NCBI GenBank assembly: GCA_934047225.1
Contig: CAKOHE010000042.1
Location: 390,001 to 454,000 of the forward strand
Source of the DNA: Ypsolopha sequella
Taxonomy: Eukaryota > Arthropoda > Insecta > Lepidoptera > Ypsolophidae
Direction of reading: 5' to 3'
Length of the DNA: 64,000 nt
The notes under the pieces were generated by a model that saw only the letters and a program-made list of their open reading frames with translations, was not told the origin of the DNA and did not search any database. A program made the translations under genes and the position numbers. Shown here piece after piece: positions 41,784 to 50,960 of this stretch (position 1 is its first letter; each line of letters opens with the position of its first letter).

Positions 41784-44700
41784 ATGACTTCAACTCCAAC
41801 AGAAAATTACTGTAACTCCGCACAACGTGTAGTGAACGTCACCAACACGCCAATTTTGTTGCCAACCGTCTCACTTAAAATAGCAGACGTAAATGGTCAA
41901 TTTCACTCAGCACGAGCCCTGTTAGACTGTGGAAGTATGCTGACTCTTTGTTCTCAGCGCATGGCCACAATTTTAAATTTACCATTAAAACATACATCTC
42001 TAAAAATCGCAGGAGTTGGAAATCAGCACACACAAGACTCAAAGGCATCAATCACAATTGTATGCCGACCTACTCACCGTGACACACCTATGATCACGGC
42101 CACAGCCCATATATTGAAGAACGTAACTGGGTACCTACCGTTGGAAAAGGTTCCAGATCTCGCTCAGTTAACAGGTCACCCACCGATTCCTCTTGCTGAT
42201 CGAGAATATCACACACCAGCTCCGGTTGATCTAATACTAGGATCTGACGTTCTTGGTCAAGTGTTAGACGGAACCAAGGTTTCGCTCGGCCCTGGCAAGC
42301 CTATAGCCTTCGGCACGATATTTGATTTTACATTGATTGGACCTTTCGAAAGTTTACATACTTCACCCACGAATCAGGTCAACTCAGTTCACATTGTCGG
42401 CTCTCACACGGACTCAGAGCATTCCACTCATGACATTCACAAAAGTCTTGAGAGGTTTTGGGAATCCGAGGAACCCCAAACCTACAAGCATACCAGCCCA
42501 TTAGAGGATCAGTGTGAGGACATTTTCCGCGCCACAACTACTCGTGAACCATCAGGTCAATATGTGGTTACACTGCCCTTTCTGCACAACGCGCCGACAT
42601 TAGGTTCCACTCACGCTATTGCGCTACGCAGGTTTCTCAACTTAGAGAAGAAGTTGCAAGCGAACCCGCCCTTCCGCTCGAAATATGTAGAATTCATGTC
42701 AGATTACATAAAATTGGGACATATGTCGCCGTGTCACCCCAATACCTTTGCTCATAAATCCCATTTCTATATCCCACATCATGGCATATTCAAGCCAGGG
42801 TCAGAAAAGTTACGCTGCGTGTTTGACGGAAGTTGTAAGAGCTCAAACGGCGTCAATCTAAATGATTGTCTTCATACAGGTCCAGCTCTTCAGCAAGATA
42901 TTGTTGACATTATCATGTCCTTCAGGATCTACTCACAAGTTTTCAGCACAGACATCCGAATGATGTTCCGAAATATACTCATTCACCCAGAGCAAAGACG
43001 TTTTCAACTCATTCTCTGGCGGTCTTCACCCGACCAGCCCTTGCTCACGTATGCCCTTAATACCGTCACATATGGATTAAGGTCCAGCCCATACCATGCC
43101 ATCCGCACTTTACTCCAATTGGCTGATGACGAAGGTCATCGCTACCCCCACGCTGCTCAGGTCCTCCGCAAATCAATATTTGTGGACGACATTCTCTCAG
43201 GTGCAGATTCTGTAGAATCTGCTCAGTCGCTCCAAAGCGAACTGATCGAGTTACTCGCCCTAGGTGGCTTTCAGCTCAGTAAATGGACCTCCAACTCGCC
43301 CCAGCTCCTTGAACGATTCCCAGATGACCAGTGCGACATGCCCAAGGACTTTGACTTCAGTCCCGACTCTAATTCCATTAAGGTTCTGGGAATACAGTGG
43401 ATTCCTCAAACTGATGAGTTCACTTATCGCATTTCTCTGCCCACTCATGCTCAAGTCACAAAGCGCTCCATTCTCAGTACAGTAGCGTCTCTCTATGACC
43501 CCAATGGCTGGGTCACTCCAGTCATCTTCCGCGCAAAGATTCTTCTCCAGAAGCTTTGGCTTCTGAAAATAGGATGGGATGAGCCTATCTCTGAAGAAGT
43601 CCACACAGAGTGGCAACACATCTCAGAGGATCTTCCTCAGCTCTCAAACCTCCGTTTACCTCGGCACATTTGTAAGTACAAGCCCACGTCTACTTACTCA
43701 CTTCACGGGTTCGCGGACGCATCAGAGGCTGGCTTTGGTGCCGTTATCTACCTTCATGAGCGCAATACCACTGGACATGTCAATGTACACCTAATCATTG
43801 GCAAGTCCAAGGTCGCACCCATAAAGACTCGTCTCTCAATCCCGAAATTGGAGTTGTCAGCCGCGACTCTTTTATCTCAGCTCATGACTCGAGTGTCAGC
43901 CCAACTGTCAGCTCATATAGCCATTCAAACACACACATGCTGGTCAGATAGCACAATAGTGTTGGCATGGCTCAACACCCCACCTCACCGATTACAGACT
44001 TTCGAGGCCAATCGAGTGGCTAAGATCACAGCTACTTCAACTAGCCATACGTGGAGGCATGTACCCACGAACCTCAACCCTGCTGACTGTGCAAGCAGAG
44101 GCATGTCTGCCCAGTCTCTATCACTTCATGACCTTTGGTGGTCACCCAGTTGGCTCAAAGAATCTACCTGCACGTGGCCCAAGATGCCACCCGCTCTAGG
44201 CCATCATGCTCTCCCAGGCCTTAAGCCCAAAAAGGTACCAGCACACATAGCAGTCCCAGATATCGATCTGGACTTGCTCACTCGCTACAGCTCACTTGAC
44301 AAGCTCGTCGGAGTGACGGCTTGTATTAAAAGGTTCATATTCAATTGTCGGCACAGCCCAGATGCACGGCGCTCTGGTCCGTTGACAGCTAGTGAACGCA
44401 GGGACGCTCTGTTGCACTGGGTCCGCTCTGTTCAGCACAATGAGTTTGCTGAAGACATTAATCGTATCCAGACTGATAAGGTTTGTCCCGTTCGGCTCCA
44501 GCGTCTCTCGCCCTTCATAAAGGACGGCCTCTTGAGAGTCGGTGGTCGTCTCTCTCACGCGTCAATTAGGTATGACGCTCAACACCCACTCATTCTACCC
44601 AGCTCAAGTCCGCTCGTAGATCTCATTATAGATCACTATCACACAATACACTGCCACCCTGGAGCTGACACATTACACGCCATATTACGCCAGCAGTACT

Positions 44701-45818
44701 GGATTCTGTCCGCTCGTCGTATTATTAGACACCGCGTGTTTAAATGTATTAGATGTTTCCGGTGCCGCGCTCAGCCTAAGGCTCCGCTCATGGCTGATCT
44801 CCCAGTAGACAGAGTTACTCCTCAGCCAGTTTTTAGTCACGTCACGACGGACTTTGCTGGCCACTTCTTCGTTAAATCCAGCACGTTGCGGAACGCGAAA
44901 CTCATAAAAGCGTACTTTTGTATTTTCGTTTGCCTCGCAACAAAGGCGGTTCATTTGGAACCAGTATCTGCACTCTCAACGGAAGCGTTCTTTGCGGCAT
45001 TGCAACGTTTTATCTCACGTCGCGGTACTCCGGTTCTCATTCGCTCAGACTGCGGCACAAACTATGTAGGTGCTAGGAATCAACTCATTGAAGTTCAGAA
45101 CTTCCTCAGGTCAAACAATGATGCAATCACTCACAAGCTCGCGAATCAGCACATAACTTGGTTACTGAACCCGCCTAAAGGGCCTTGGTTCGGCGCTCTG
45201 CACGAAATAAACGTAAAATCCACCAAGCAACTACTTTATCGCGTGATAGGTGAACAGCACCTCACTTTTGAAGAATTCTCTACTCTTTTGGCTCGAATTG
45301 AGGCTGTACTCAACTCAAGACCCCTCTGCCCAATTTCATCAGACCCTACGGACTTTGAACCTCTCACGGCCGGACATTTCATTATTGGTCGTCCGCTCAC
45401 CGCTCTACCTGAGCAATCTTTTGACGACAGACCCATATCTGCTCTTAAACGGTTTCAACTCATTCAAGCGCTCTCTCAGCGCTTTTGGACTCTCTGGTCC
45501 AGATCCTACCTCCATACCCTGCAAACCCGCTCCAAATGGCTCTCCCCTTCTTCCCCTCCTCAAGTGGGTGAACTGGTCCTCATCAAAGAGGATGACTTGC
45601 CTCCGCTCCAATGGAAGTTGGGAAGAATTCTCCGCACGATACCTGGCAAGGATGGAGTGATACGAGTTGTGGATCTGGACACAGCTCATGGAAATCTGCG
45701 ACGACCTGTGTTCAAGATAGCCAGGCTGCCGTTGGACTCAGCTCAAGAGGAGCCGCAGCCCCGGCCCCCCCAGGATGTTCACGCTACACTACGTTACCAG
45801 CCTGACGTTCGAACATGA
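41784..45818 (+). CDS. pol: BEL/Pao Pol polyprotein (protease, RT, RNase H, integrase)
   Basis: 1344 codons without a stop. Order: retropepsin-like domain (residues 30-150; active-site box DCGS at 48-51 where DSG/DTG is usual); reverse transcriptase (motif A STDIRMMF, D390; motif B YGLRSSPY; motif C FVDD, D468-D469); RNase H (FADASEAGFG, D645; later DS and NPADCASRG); integrase (zinc-binding HTIHCHPG near 952 and CIRCFRC; catalytic D1023, D1089, E1141); C-terminal domain (VGELVLIKEDDLPPLQWKLG). The last 43 bp lie inside the 3' LTR. The frame is the same as the gag remnant. The first ATG may not be the real start, as the frame is open back to 41673. Apart from the protease box, the key residues are in place. 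Confidence 0.93.
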   Translation: MTSTPTENYCNSAQRVVNVTNTPILLPTVSLKIADVNGQFHSARALLDCGSMLTLCSQRMATILNLPLKHTSLKIAGVGNQHTQDSKASITIVCRPTHRDTPMITATAHILKNVTGYLPLEKVPDLAQLTGHPPIPLADREYHTPAPVDLILGSDVLGQVLDGTKVSLGPGKPIAFGTIFDFTLIGPFESLHTSPTNQVNSVHIVGSHTDSEHSTHDIHKSLERFWESEEPQTYKHTSPLEDQCEDIFRATTTREPSGQYVVTLPFLHNAPTLGSTHAIALRRFLNLEKKLQANPPFRSKYVEFMSDYIKLGHMSPCHPNTFAHKSHFYIPHHGIFKPGSEKLRCVFDGSCKSSNGVNLNDCLHTGPALQQDIVDIIMSFRIYSQVFSTDIRMMFRNILIHPEQRRFQLILWRSSPDQPLLTYALNTVTYGLRSSPYHAIRTLLQLADDEGHRYPHAAQVLRKSIFVDDILSGADSVESAQSLQSELIELLALGGFQLSKWTSNSPQLLERFPDDQCDMPKDFDFSPDSNSIKVLGIQWIPQTDEFTYRISLPTHAQVTKRSILSTVASLYDPNGWVTPVIFRAKILLQKLWLLKIGWDEPISEEVHTEWQHISEDLPQLSNLRLPRHICKYKPTSTYSLHGFADASEAGFGAVIYLHERNTTGHVNVHLIIGKSKVAPIKTRLSIPKLELSAATLLSQLMTRVSAQLSAHIAIQTHTCWSDSTIVLAWLNTPPHRLQTFEANRVAKITATSTSHTWRHVPTNLNPADCASRGMSAQSLSLHDLWWSPSWLKESTCTWPKMPPALGHHALPGLKPKKVPAHIAVPDIDLDLLTRYSSLDKLVGVTACIKRFIFNCRHSPDARRSGPLTASERRDALLHWVRSVQHNEFAEDINRIQTDKVCPVRLQRLSPFIKDGLLRVGGRLSHASIRYDAQHPLILPSSSPLVDLIIDHYHTIHCHPGADTLHAILRQQYWILSARRIIRHRVFKCIRCFRCRAQPKAPLMADLPVDRVTPQPVFSHVTTDFAGHFFVKSSTLRNAKLIKAYFCIFVCLATKAVHLEPVSALSTEAFFAALQRFISRRGTPVLIRSDCGTNYVGARNQLIEVQNFLRSNNDAITHKLANQHITWLLNPPKGPWFGALHEINVKSTKQLLYRVIGEQHLTFEEFSTLLARIEAVLNSRPLCPISSDPTDFEPLTAGHFIIGRPLTALPEQSFDDRPISALKRFQLIQALSQRFWTLWSRSYLHTLQTRSKWLSPSSPPQVGELVLIKEDDLPPLQWKLGRILRTIPGKDGVIRVVDLDTAHGNLRRPVFKIARLPLDSAQEEPQPRPPQDVHATLRYQPDVRT

Positions 45819-46207
45819 CATGTGCATGACTAATATCGCGGCGCTGCGCTGGCGCCACCTGGCGACACAATAGACTCGCGTGCTGCCAACCCACGGTTCA
45901 CTCTCTCTGTTTTTGCCGCAACCGCCGGTCGAAATATACATGTGTACATATTCGCGCCGCCGATACAAACAATCTCGCGTATTTACCGTGTCTTGTGAAC
46001 ATATCAGTGCTGTGTATTACTCCGAGACATCCAGCTCATCACTGCTCATCACCGCCAACTCAATCAGCCCAACGAGAGGAGACGAAACACGGCGGATTTG
46101 CCGGCCCATCGAAACATTCTAACCAGGTCAGTGCACCCACATTGTTTCCACAATTCTCCTGTGTCAAATCCCATCCGCCCTGCAGTTTCTGTAATCCCGC
46201 GATTACA
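45776..46207 (+). repeat. 3' LTR
   Basis: 432 bp, same as 40883-41314. The sequence just before it (CCCCGGCCCCCCCAGGA) is pyrimidine-rich, not the polypurine tract expected; the nearest purine run is AAGAGGAG at about 45744-45751. Confidence 0.95.
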
Positions 46208-46310
46208 ACCACCGAGCATAGTTACTGTGCTCAAAAGCAAAAAACCATGGCATAATTTTTTTCAATGTTGGCATTAACGACTTTATAAAGGTGATTAGAT
46301 GAAAAAAATA
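46208..46310 (-). pseudogene. Relic of an uncharacterised conserved protein (5' part)
   Basis: Minus-strand frame reading FIKSLMPTLKKIMPWFFAFE + HSNYARW, interrupted within the NYARWLSVNL motif by the LTR element. Continues at 40882-40560 once the element and one ACCAC copy are discounted. Farther upstream the 85-bp tandem array begins, so no more of the protein can be seen. Confidence 0.5.
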
Positions 46311-46335
46311 ATACAATGTACAAATTTATTGTTTT

Positions 46336-47015
46336 GTTCCACGAGTGTTTGGAGCAGAGTTAATACTTGTAACATCGTCCAATTTGTCAATAATGCTGCG
46401 ACTTACTCCACTGTTCCACTGTTCCACGAGTGTTCGGAGCAGAGTTAGTACTTGTAACATCGTCCAATTTGTCAATAATGCTGCGACTTACTCCACTGTT
46501 CCACTGTTCCACGAGTGTTCGGAGCAGAGTTAGTACTTGTAACATCGTCCAATTTGTCAATAATGCTGTGACTTACTCCACTGTTCCACTGTTCCACGAG
46601 TGTTCGGAGCAGAGTTAGTACTTGTAACATCGTCCAATTTGTCAATAATGCTGCGACTTACTCCACTGTTCCACTGTTCCACGAGTGTTCGGAGCAGAGT
46701 TAGTACTTGTAACATCGTCCAATTTGTCAATAATGCTGTGACTTACTCCACTGTTCCACTGTTCCACGAGTGTTCGGAGCAGAGTTAGTACTTGTAACAT
46801 CGTCCAATTTGTCAATAATGCTGCGACTTACTCCACTGTTCCACTGTTCCACGAGTGTTCGGAGCAGAGTTAGTACTTGTAACATCGTCCAATTTGTCAA
46901 TAATGCTGCGACTTACTCCACTGTTCCACTGTTCCACGAGTGTTCGGAGCAGAGTTAGTACTTGTAACATCGTCCAATTTGTCAATAATGCTCTACGACT
47001 TACTCCACTGTTGGA
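46336..47015. repeat. 85-bp minisatellite, eight units
   Basis: Unit GTTCCACGAGTGTTCGGAGC + AGAGTTAGTACTTGTAACAT + CGTCCAATTTGTCAATAATG + CTGCGACTTACTCCACTGTTCC-type, period 85 bp. Units three and five carry CTGTGAC instead of CTGCGAC; the last unit has CTCTACGAC. Overlapping 62-codon frames in it are by-products. Confidence 0.93.
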
Positions 47016-47064
47016 AAGATTCGAACTGTCGCGTGATCATGAATAATCTTAAGTAGGGTTTTGC

Positions 47065-47925
47065 CCCTAAAACAGCAATTTTCAAGGTTCCGTAGTACCT
47101 AAAAAGTAAAAGGAACCTTTTTGGTGAGACTCCGTTGTCCGTCCGTCCGTCCGTATATCATCGCCTCATAATTTTAGCATCGTAAAAATAAAGACATGAA
47201 ACTTGGAACAAAAATAGCATTAATTTGCGCACATACAACGGTGTAAAAAAGATATGAAAAATTTGAAATTGTTCAAAATATATCTAAAACAAAAGTGAGA
47301 AACATAAAAAATATTATCCTAAAAATATTTTAAGGGTATCAAATTGTAGATATTAGATATCTGATTGTAAAAATATATACTTTTACTATATTTGCTGACA
47401 CTGATTTCGAGAAATCTTTAAAAAACCACAAAAATGTGTATGTCCCCCCCCCCCCTTATCTACGAAACTGGTAGACCGAAAAATATGAAAAAAATGTCGA
47501 TTATAGATCATAACTGGCCAATTACAGAAAAACTATAGCAGTTTAAAAAAAACTGAGCACAAATGAGAAATATAAAAAAATTGTAAAATAAATTAAAAAA
47601 TATTTTATAAAAATACAATATGGGTATTAAATTGTAAGTATAAAAAGCTGATTGTAAAAATATATAGTTTGGCTATATTTAATTGCATCTATTTTGAGAA
47701 ATCTTTGAAAAACCACAAAAAAATGTATGTCTCTCCCCCTTATCTCCAAAACTGGTGGACCGAAAAATATGAAAAAAATCATGGTGTTATGTGTTTACGT
47801 AAAGATTACAGGGAAAATAAAGCGGTTGAGAAATACACGAAAAATTACAAAATTAAATTGATTCATCCACAATACGGAACCCTAGGTACGCGAGTCTGAC
47901 TCGCACTTGGCCGGTTTTTTATATA
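47065..47925 (+). repeat. Dispersed repeat X, fullest copy
   Basis: Starts TTTTCAAGGTTCCGTAGTAC, has a (GTCC)n run at 47139-47155, two internal CCCCCTTATCT(A/C)C(G/A)AAACTGGT blocks, and ends GGAACCCTAGGTACGCGAGT + CTGACTCGCACTTGGCCGG and a T-run. The start CAAGGTTCCGTAGTACC and the end ACGGAACCCTAGG share complementary words (GGTTCCGT/ACGGAACC), suggesting terminal inverted repeats. Confidence 0.6.
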
Positions 47926-48113
47926 AATAAAAATTCTTGTTTGTCTGTATGCTTACGATTTACGTATAAACTATATAATTATTATGTTGTTTTACTGTTG
48001 TGTAAAAGGCTTTTCTACTATTTAGGCCTCTAAGTGTCGGTTGTTCGCCAATAGTTGCTTGCGGACTTTCAGCTGCTTTTTGGATATTTGGGGCTGTAGG
48101 AATTGATTGTCTG

Positions 48114-49662
48114 TCACAAGTAGCTTGTGTACTTTCGGCAACTGCTTCTTGGGTATTTGGGGCTGTAAGGATTGATTGTCTGCCACCAGCCGCTTGAGAA
48201 CTTGTCATCAGTGTGTATATTTCCAGCGCCTTCTACTTGTGACTGTTCCTTATCACCCTTCTGTGGTAATTGGTTGATTCGCCTAACGTTGTCCTGAAAT
48301 ATAAAAATACATGTTTCAGGTACCTCAAATGAAAAAATGAAGGGAAATAATGGACTAATACTACAAGATGTGGAACTTTCCTAATTGCTGTGGAGCTATG
48401 GATGGCAAGCTGGTTAACATTCGATGTCCGCCAAGTAGTGGGTCTGATTTTTACGACTACAAAAAGAATTTCAGTATTATATTACTCGCTATAGTCGATG
48501 CTAATTACAATTTCATATACATAGATGTTGGAACAAATGGAAGAGCTAATGATACTTCTGTTTATGAAAAATCCACATTTAAGGAAGCTTTGTCCATGGA
48601 TATGTTGAAGATTCCAAAAGGAGGTGTACTCGTGGCAGATAATGCGTTTCCTTTAACAACAACAATTATGAAGTCATATAACAGAAACATAGACTTCAAC
48701 GACAGAGAAAATATATTTAATTATCGATTATCAAGAGCACGACGTGTAATCGAAAATGCTTTAGGAATACTGGTATCAAAATTTCGAGTTTATGAAAAAC
48801 CCATTCCATTATCTGTGCAAAAGGTTGAGAACATAGTAAAAGCCACTTGCGCCTTACATAATTGGCTCAGAAAATCTAATCAACGTTATCTGCATCAATA
48901 TTCATTTGAAAGAGAAGACTGGGAAACAGGGAACATAATTCCAGGAGAATGGCGTGATATTGCTCGCAGACTGCGAAATATCTATGCAGAAAAGTTTTCC
49001 TCAACTGATTCTGTCCCTTGGCAATGGAACATGATTTAATAAATGACCAATTATATATATTATATTGTATTCCTGGGGTTGGGTTTTATAATGTGTGGTA
49101 ATAATTACATTGTGATGACTGTATTAAAAACCTAAACTCAATTTTTTTTTCAAAACCCTTAAATTTCCGCACAAAATTATTGATAAAAAGGGTGAGCGGT
49201 ACCACTCCCCACACAAACGCCTTAACTACAGCCGCATGATTAAAAAATTTGCCAATTTTATCATTAAATATTGTAAAACAAAAAAATCTTTATTACATCC
49301 AAAGACAGATAAATACTTACGAGATTTGATGCACTATTTCGTAGATTACACACCCCACTCAAAAACTCATCGGCTTGTTTGTACCAAAATATTTAAGGTT
49401 CGTAGATTTCTTCAGTGGAAACTCCACTTTTCGTAGAGTTCTTGACTTTTGTCACATCGGCACAATATTTAGTGCGAATCTTCAGCTTTACGTCTTCTTC
49501 AGAAACACCTTCTATATTTAAGTCATTTTTTAAAGACGTTACTGCATTCGCACGCTTATTACGATCTTTGTAAATCGCCAGACGGTTGTTCCAAAGACAT
49601 TCATGGGCCTTAAAAAGTTCTAAAAACACTGTCATGTGTTCGTCAAGCCCTTTATAAACCAT
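48114..49662 (-). pseudogene. MADF-domain gene with internal stop (Harbinger partner-type)
   Basis: Exon one starts at ATG 49662 (upstream frame open to 49746) and encodes a MADF/Myb-SANT-like DNA-binding domain: FLELFKAHECLWNNRLAIYK, then DRNKRANAVTSLKNDL, then KVKNSTKSGVSTEEIYEP, followed by TAA (49393-49395) and, still in frame, IFWYKQADEFLSGVCNLRNS + ASNL to a strong donor (GTAAGT) at 49320. Exon two (48293-48114) follows the acceptor TATATTTCAG, in phase. A different frame of exon two shows an internal repeat (QSI-x-TAPN-x-Q), suggesting a second frameshift. MADF proteins often accompany Harbinger transposases as DNA-binding partners. A transposase exon lies antisense in its intron. Confidence 0.6.
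48368..49039 (+). CDS. Harbinger-type (DDE_Tnp_4) transposase, C-terminal exon
   Basis: A 223-codon frame preceded by an acceptor-like CTACAAG. It covers the catalytic core: WNFPNCCGAMDG with D12, DVGTNGRANDTSVY, VLVADNAFPLT with D91, and the RRVIENALGILVSKFR box with E129, then KATCALHNWLRK. These are the D-D-E and motif order of PIF/Harbinger transposases and HARBI1-like proteins, which cut and rejoin element ends in the nucleus. Usual length is 350-400 aa, so the N-terminal 130 or so residues are missing; none was found upstream, where sequence instead reads as MADF exon two on the other strand. The frame itself is undamaged, suggesting recent truncation or another N-terminal exon. Confidence 0.8.
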   Translation: MWNFPNCCGAMDGKLVNIRCPPSSGSDFYDYKKNFSIILLAIVDANYNFIYIDVGTNGRANDTSVYEKSTFKEALSMDMLKIPKGGVLVADNAFPLTTTIMKSYNRNIDFNDRENIFNYRLSRARRVIENALGILVSKFRVYEKPIPLSVQKVENIVKATCALHNWLRKSNQRYLHQYSFEREDWETGNIIPGEWRDIARRLRNIYAEKFSSTDSVPWQWNMI

Positions 49663-50007
49663 ATTGAAAACAAAACGAGCAACAAAAACAAAATACGAAA
49701 ACAACAAAGACAAAAAAACGTTATCTGACACAACCAGACGCTGCACTACTGTGAAATAAATGAACGCCGCTGTTTACACGCTTCACTTGTCGTTCATTTC
49801 CGATGAACAAAGACCGATGCCCGATGAAAGCGAATGGGTGGCTAGTGACTTTCATCATAACGGCACATGAATGATGAAAGATGATGGTCTTGAATTATAT
49901 ACTTCATTTTCGATGCTTCATCGATGAAACATCGAAAATGAAAGCAAAAATGAACCGTCTAATATCGCCTTAAAGTTCTCTTTACGCAAATAAACATTAT
50001 TATTATG
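49663..50007. other. Non-coding, with ATGAA-rich inverted words
   Basis: Repeated GATGAA/TTCATC words (49800-49950) can fold on themselves. It may be part of the Harbinger-type element's end, but no terminal repeat could be paired. Confidence 0.3.
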
Positions 50008-50165
50008 TAGGTACACTTTTCAGTCACGGGCCCATAGGGACCCGGTCATTTGAAAGGCATTCATGGGGCCGAAGCCAACATTGAAGAGGCCTTTGGTACC
50101 ATTTAATCTAGATGTGAGATGGCTGCATCCATGGAGGCCTCTCCCTCAATGTATCATTGAGATAC
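50008..50165 (-). mobile_element. LINE-like 3' fragment related to 11890-12515
   Basis: CTTTTCAGTCACGGGCCCAT, AGGGACCCGGTCATTTGAAA and GGCATTCATGGGGCCGAAGC are the reverse complement of the 12.4-kb block, with several changes. Confidence 0.55.
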
Positions 50166-50190
50166 ACATTGTTACTTTATCACCGCCCAG

Positions 50191-50418
50191 AAAAATAGTG
50201 ATGTGTTGTTTTGGAAACTTCAAGTTTGTGACAATGAATTAAAAGCAAAGTTGATATCGAAAATAAAACTTGAATCGAGTGAAGTTGTAACCATGCATTG
50301 GATACCGAAAACAGCTGACAGCTTTTTTCTAATCTATTCCAATATTCTTGGAGAGTTAGTTCTTTTAGAATGTCAACATGATGACCAAAGTATTAGCATA
50401 GTAAAACCAGAACAGTAG
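50191..50418 (+). CDS. Possible host exon 1, unrecognised
   Basis: Follows a fair acceptor (TTTATCACCGCCCAG) and is open until TAG at 50416-50418. It encodes SDVLFWKLQ, then LESSEVVTMHWIPKTADSFF and LIYSNILGELVLLECQHDD. Alternating hydrophobic strands and the VLFWKL element look like a beta-propeller (WD-like) repeat. With the segment at 51460-51890 it could belong to one protein; a TFIIIC-type subunit is a loose guess only. No donor is evident before the stop, so this may be a degraded exon. Confidence 0.3.
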   Translation, partial: KNSDVLFWKLQVCDNELKAKLISKIKLESSEVVTMHWIPKTADSFFLIYSNILGELVLLECQHDDQSISIVKPEQ

Positions 50419-50632
50419 TTTATCTTCAACCAAGGGTACATCGCGCGGCTAATATGTGTGCGTGCTAGTACGCACGAACTACAGTACGCACACAACAGCA
50501 ATATCTCGGTATGCAAGGCCGGTGCTAGTCGGGGTCACGCCGCGGTCGCTCTCAGTCAAGTCTCTCAAACAAGCCGCCACGCCGCGCGCCGCGCGTCATC
50601 GACCAATTCAAGTATGTCGACAGTACGCAATC

Positions 50633-50722
50633 GAACATATTGCTGTCTTCGGATGCCTCAATAATAATTCCTCAAATCCAGAATTATCGTTCTTCTCAAT
50701 ACCTACTCAACAAGAAAGGTGA
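50633..50722 (+). pseudogene. THAP-domain N-terminal exon remnant
   Basis: Reads AVFGCLNNNSSNPELSFFSI + PTQQER and ends at a possible donor (GAAAG|GTGAATA). The pattern (C)-AVFGC-x-NN-x-S-x-(N)-x-E-LSFF-x(2)-P is the start of THAP zinc-finger domains. The first cysteine is out of frame (TATTGCTGTC), which suggests a one-base loss. The upstream block 50440-50632 is GC-rich. THAP domains occur in P-element transposases and in host regulators derived from them. Confidence 0.45.
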
Positions 50723-50960
50723 ATAAGAATTGATGGTATATATAAATAATAATGTGAAATGTAAACCGTATTTTCTTTGTTCACATTTAACACAGGTCCT
50801 ATGATCATAACTGTGCTATGTTTGTTAATTATTCAAGGTGTTTTTAAACGTGGAGCTGATATGGTTGAAATCGCAAAGATTTTTTTAATTTTAGACTAGG
50901 AGCCAATGTTTGATTAGATACTTAAATTTTATTATGTACTCTAATGAATTTAAAAGCAAA

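Larger units (their letters stand above)
40883..46207 (+). mobile_element. BEL/Pao LTR retrotransposon, gag-deleted
   Basis: 5325 bp bounded by 432-bp LTRs that look identical base for base, flanked by ACCAC on both sides (40878-40882 and 46208-46212). After the 5' LTR and a 4-nt spacer comes a primer-binding site matching tRNA-Tyr. Domain order in pol (protease, RT, RNase H, integrase) and the LTR/target features fit the BEL/Pao group. Only the nucleocapsid end of gag is left, so the copy could move only with Gag supplied by a relative. Identical LTRs indicate recent insertion. Confidence 0.93.

Noticed and set aside
43260..45689. Minus-strand and alternative plus-strand frames within pol
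   Set aside because: Shadows of the 1344-codon pol frame, which carries all recognisable domains.
46345..47046. Several overlapping 62-codon frames
   Set aside because: All are frames within the 85-bp minisatellite.
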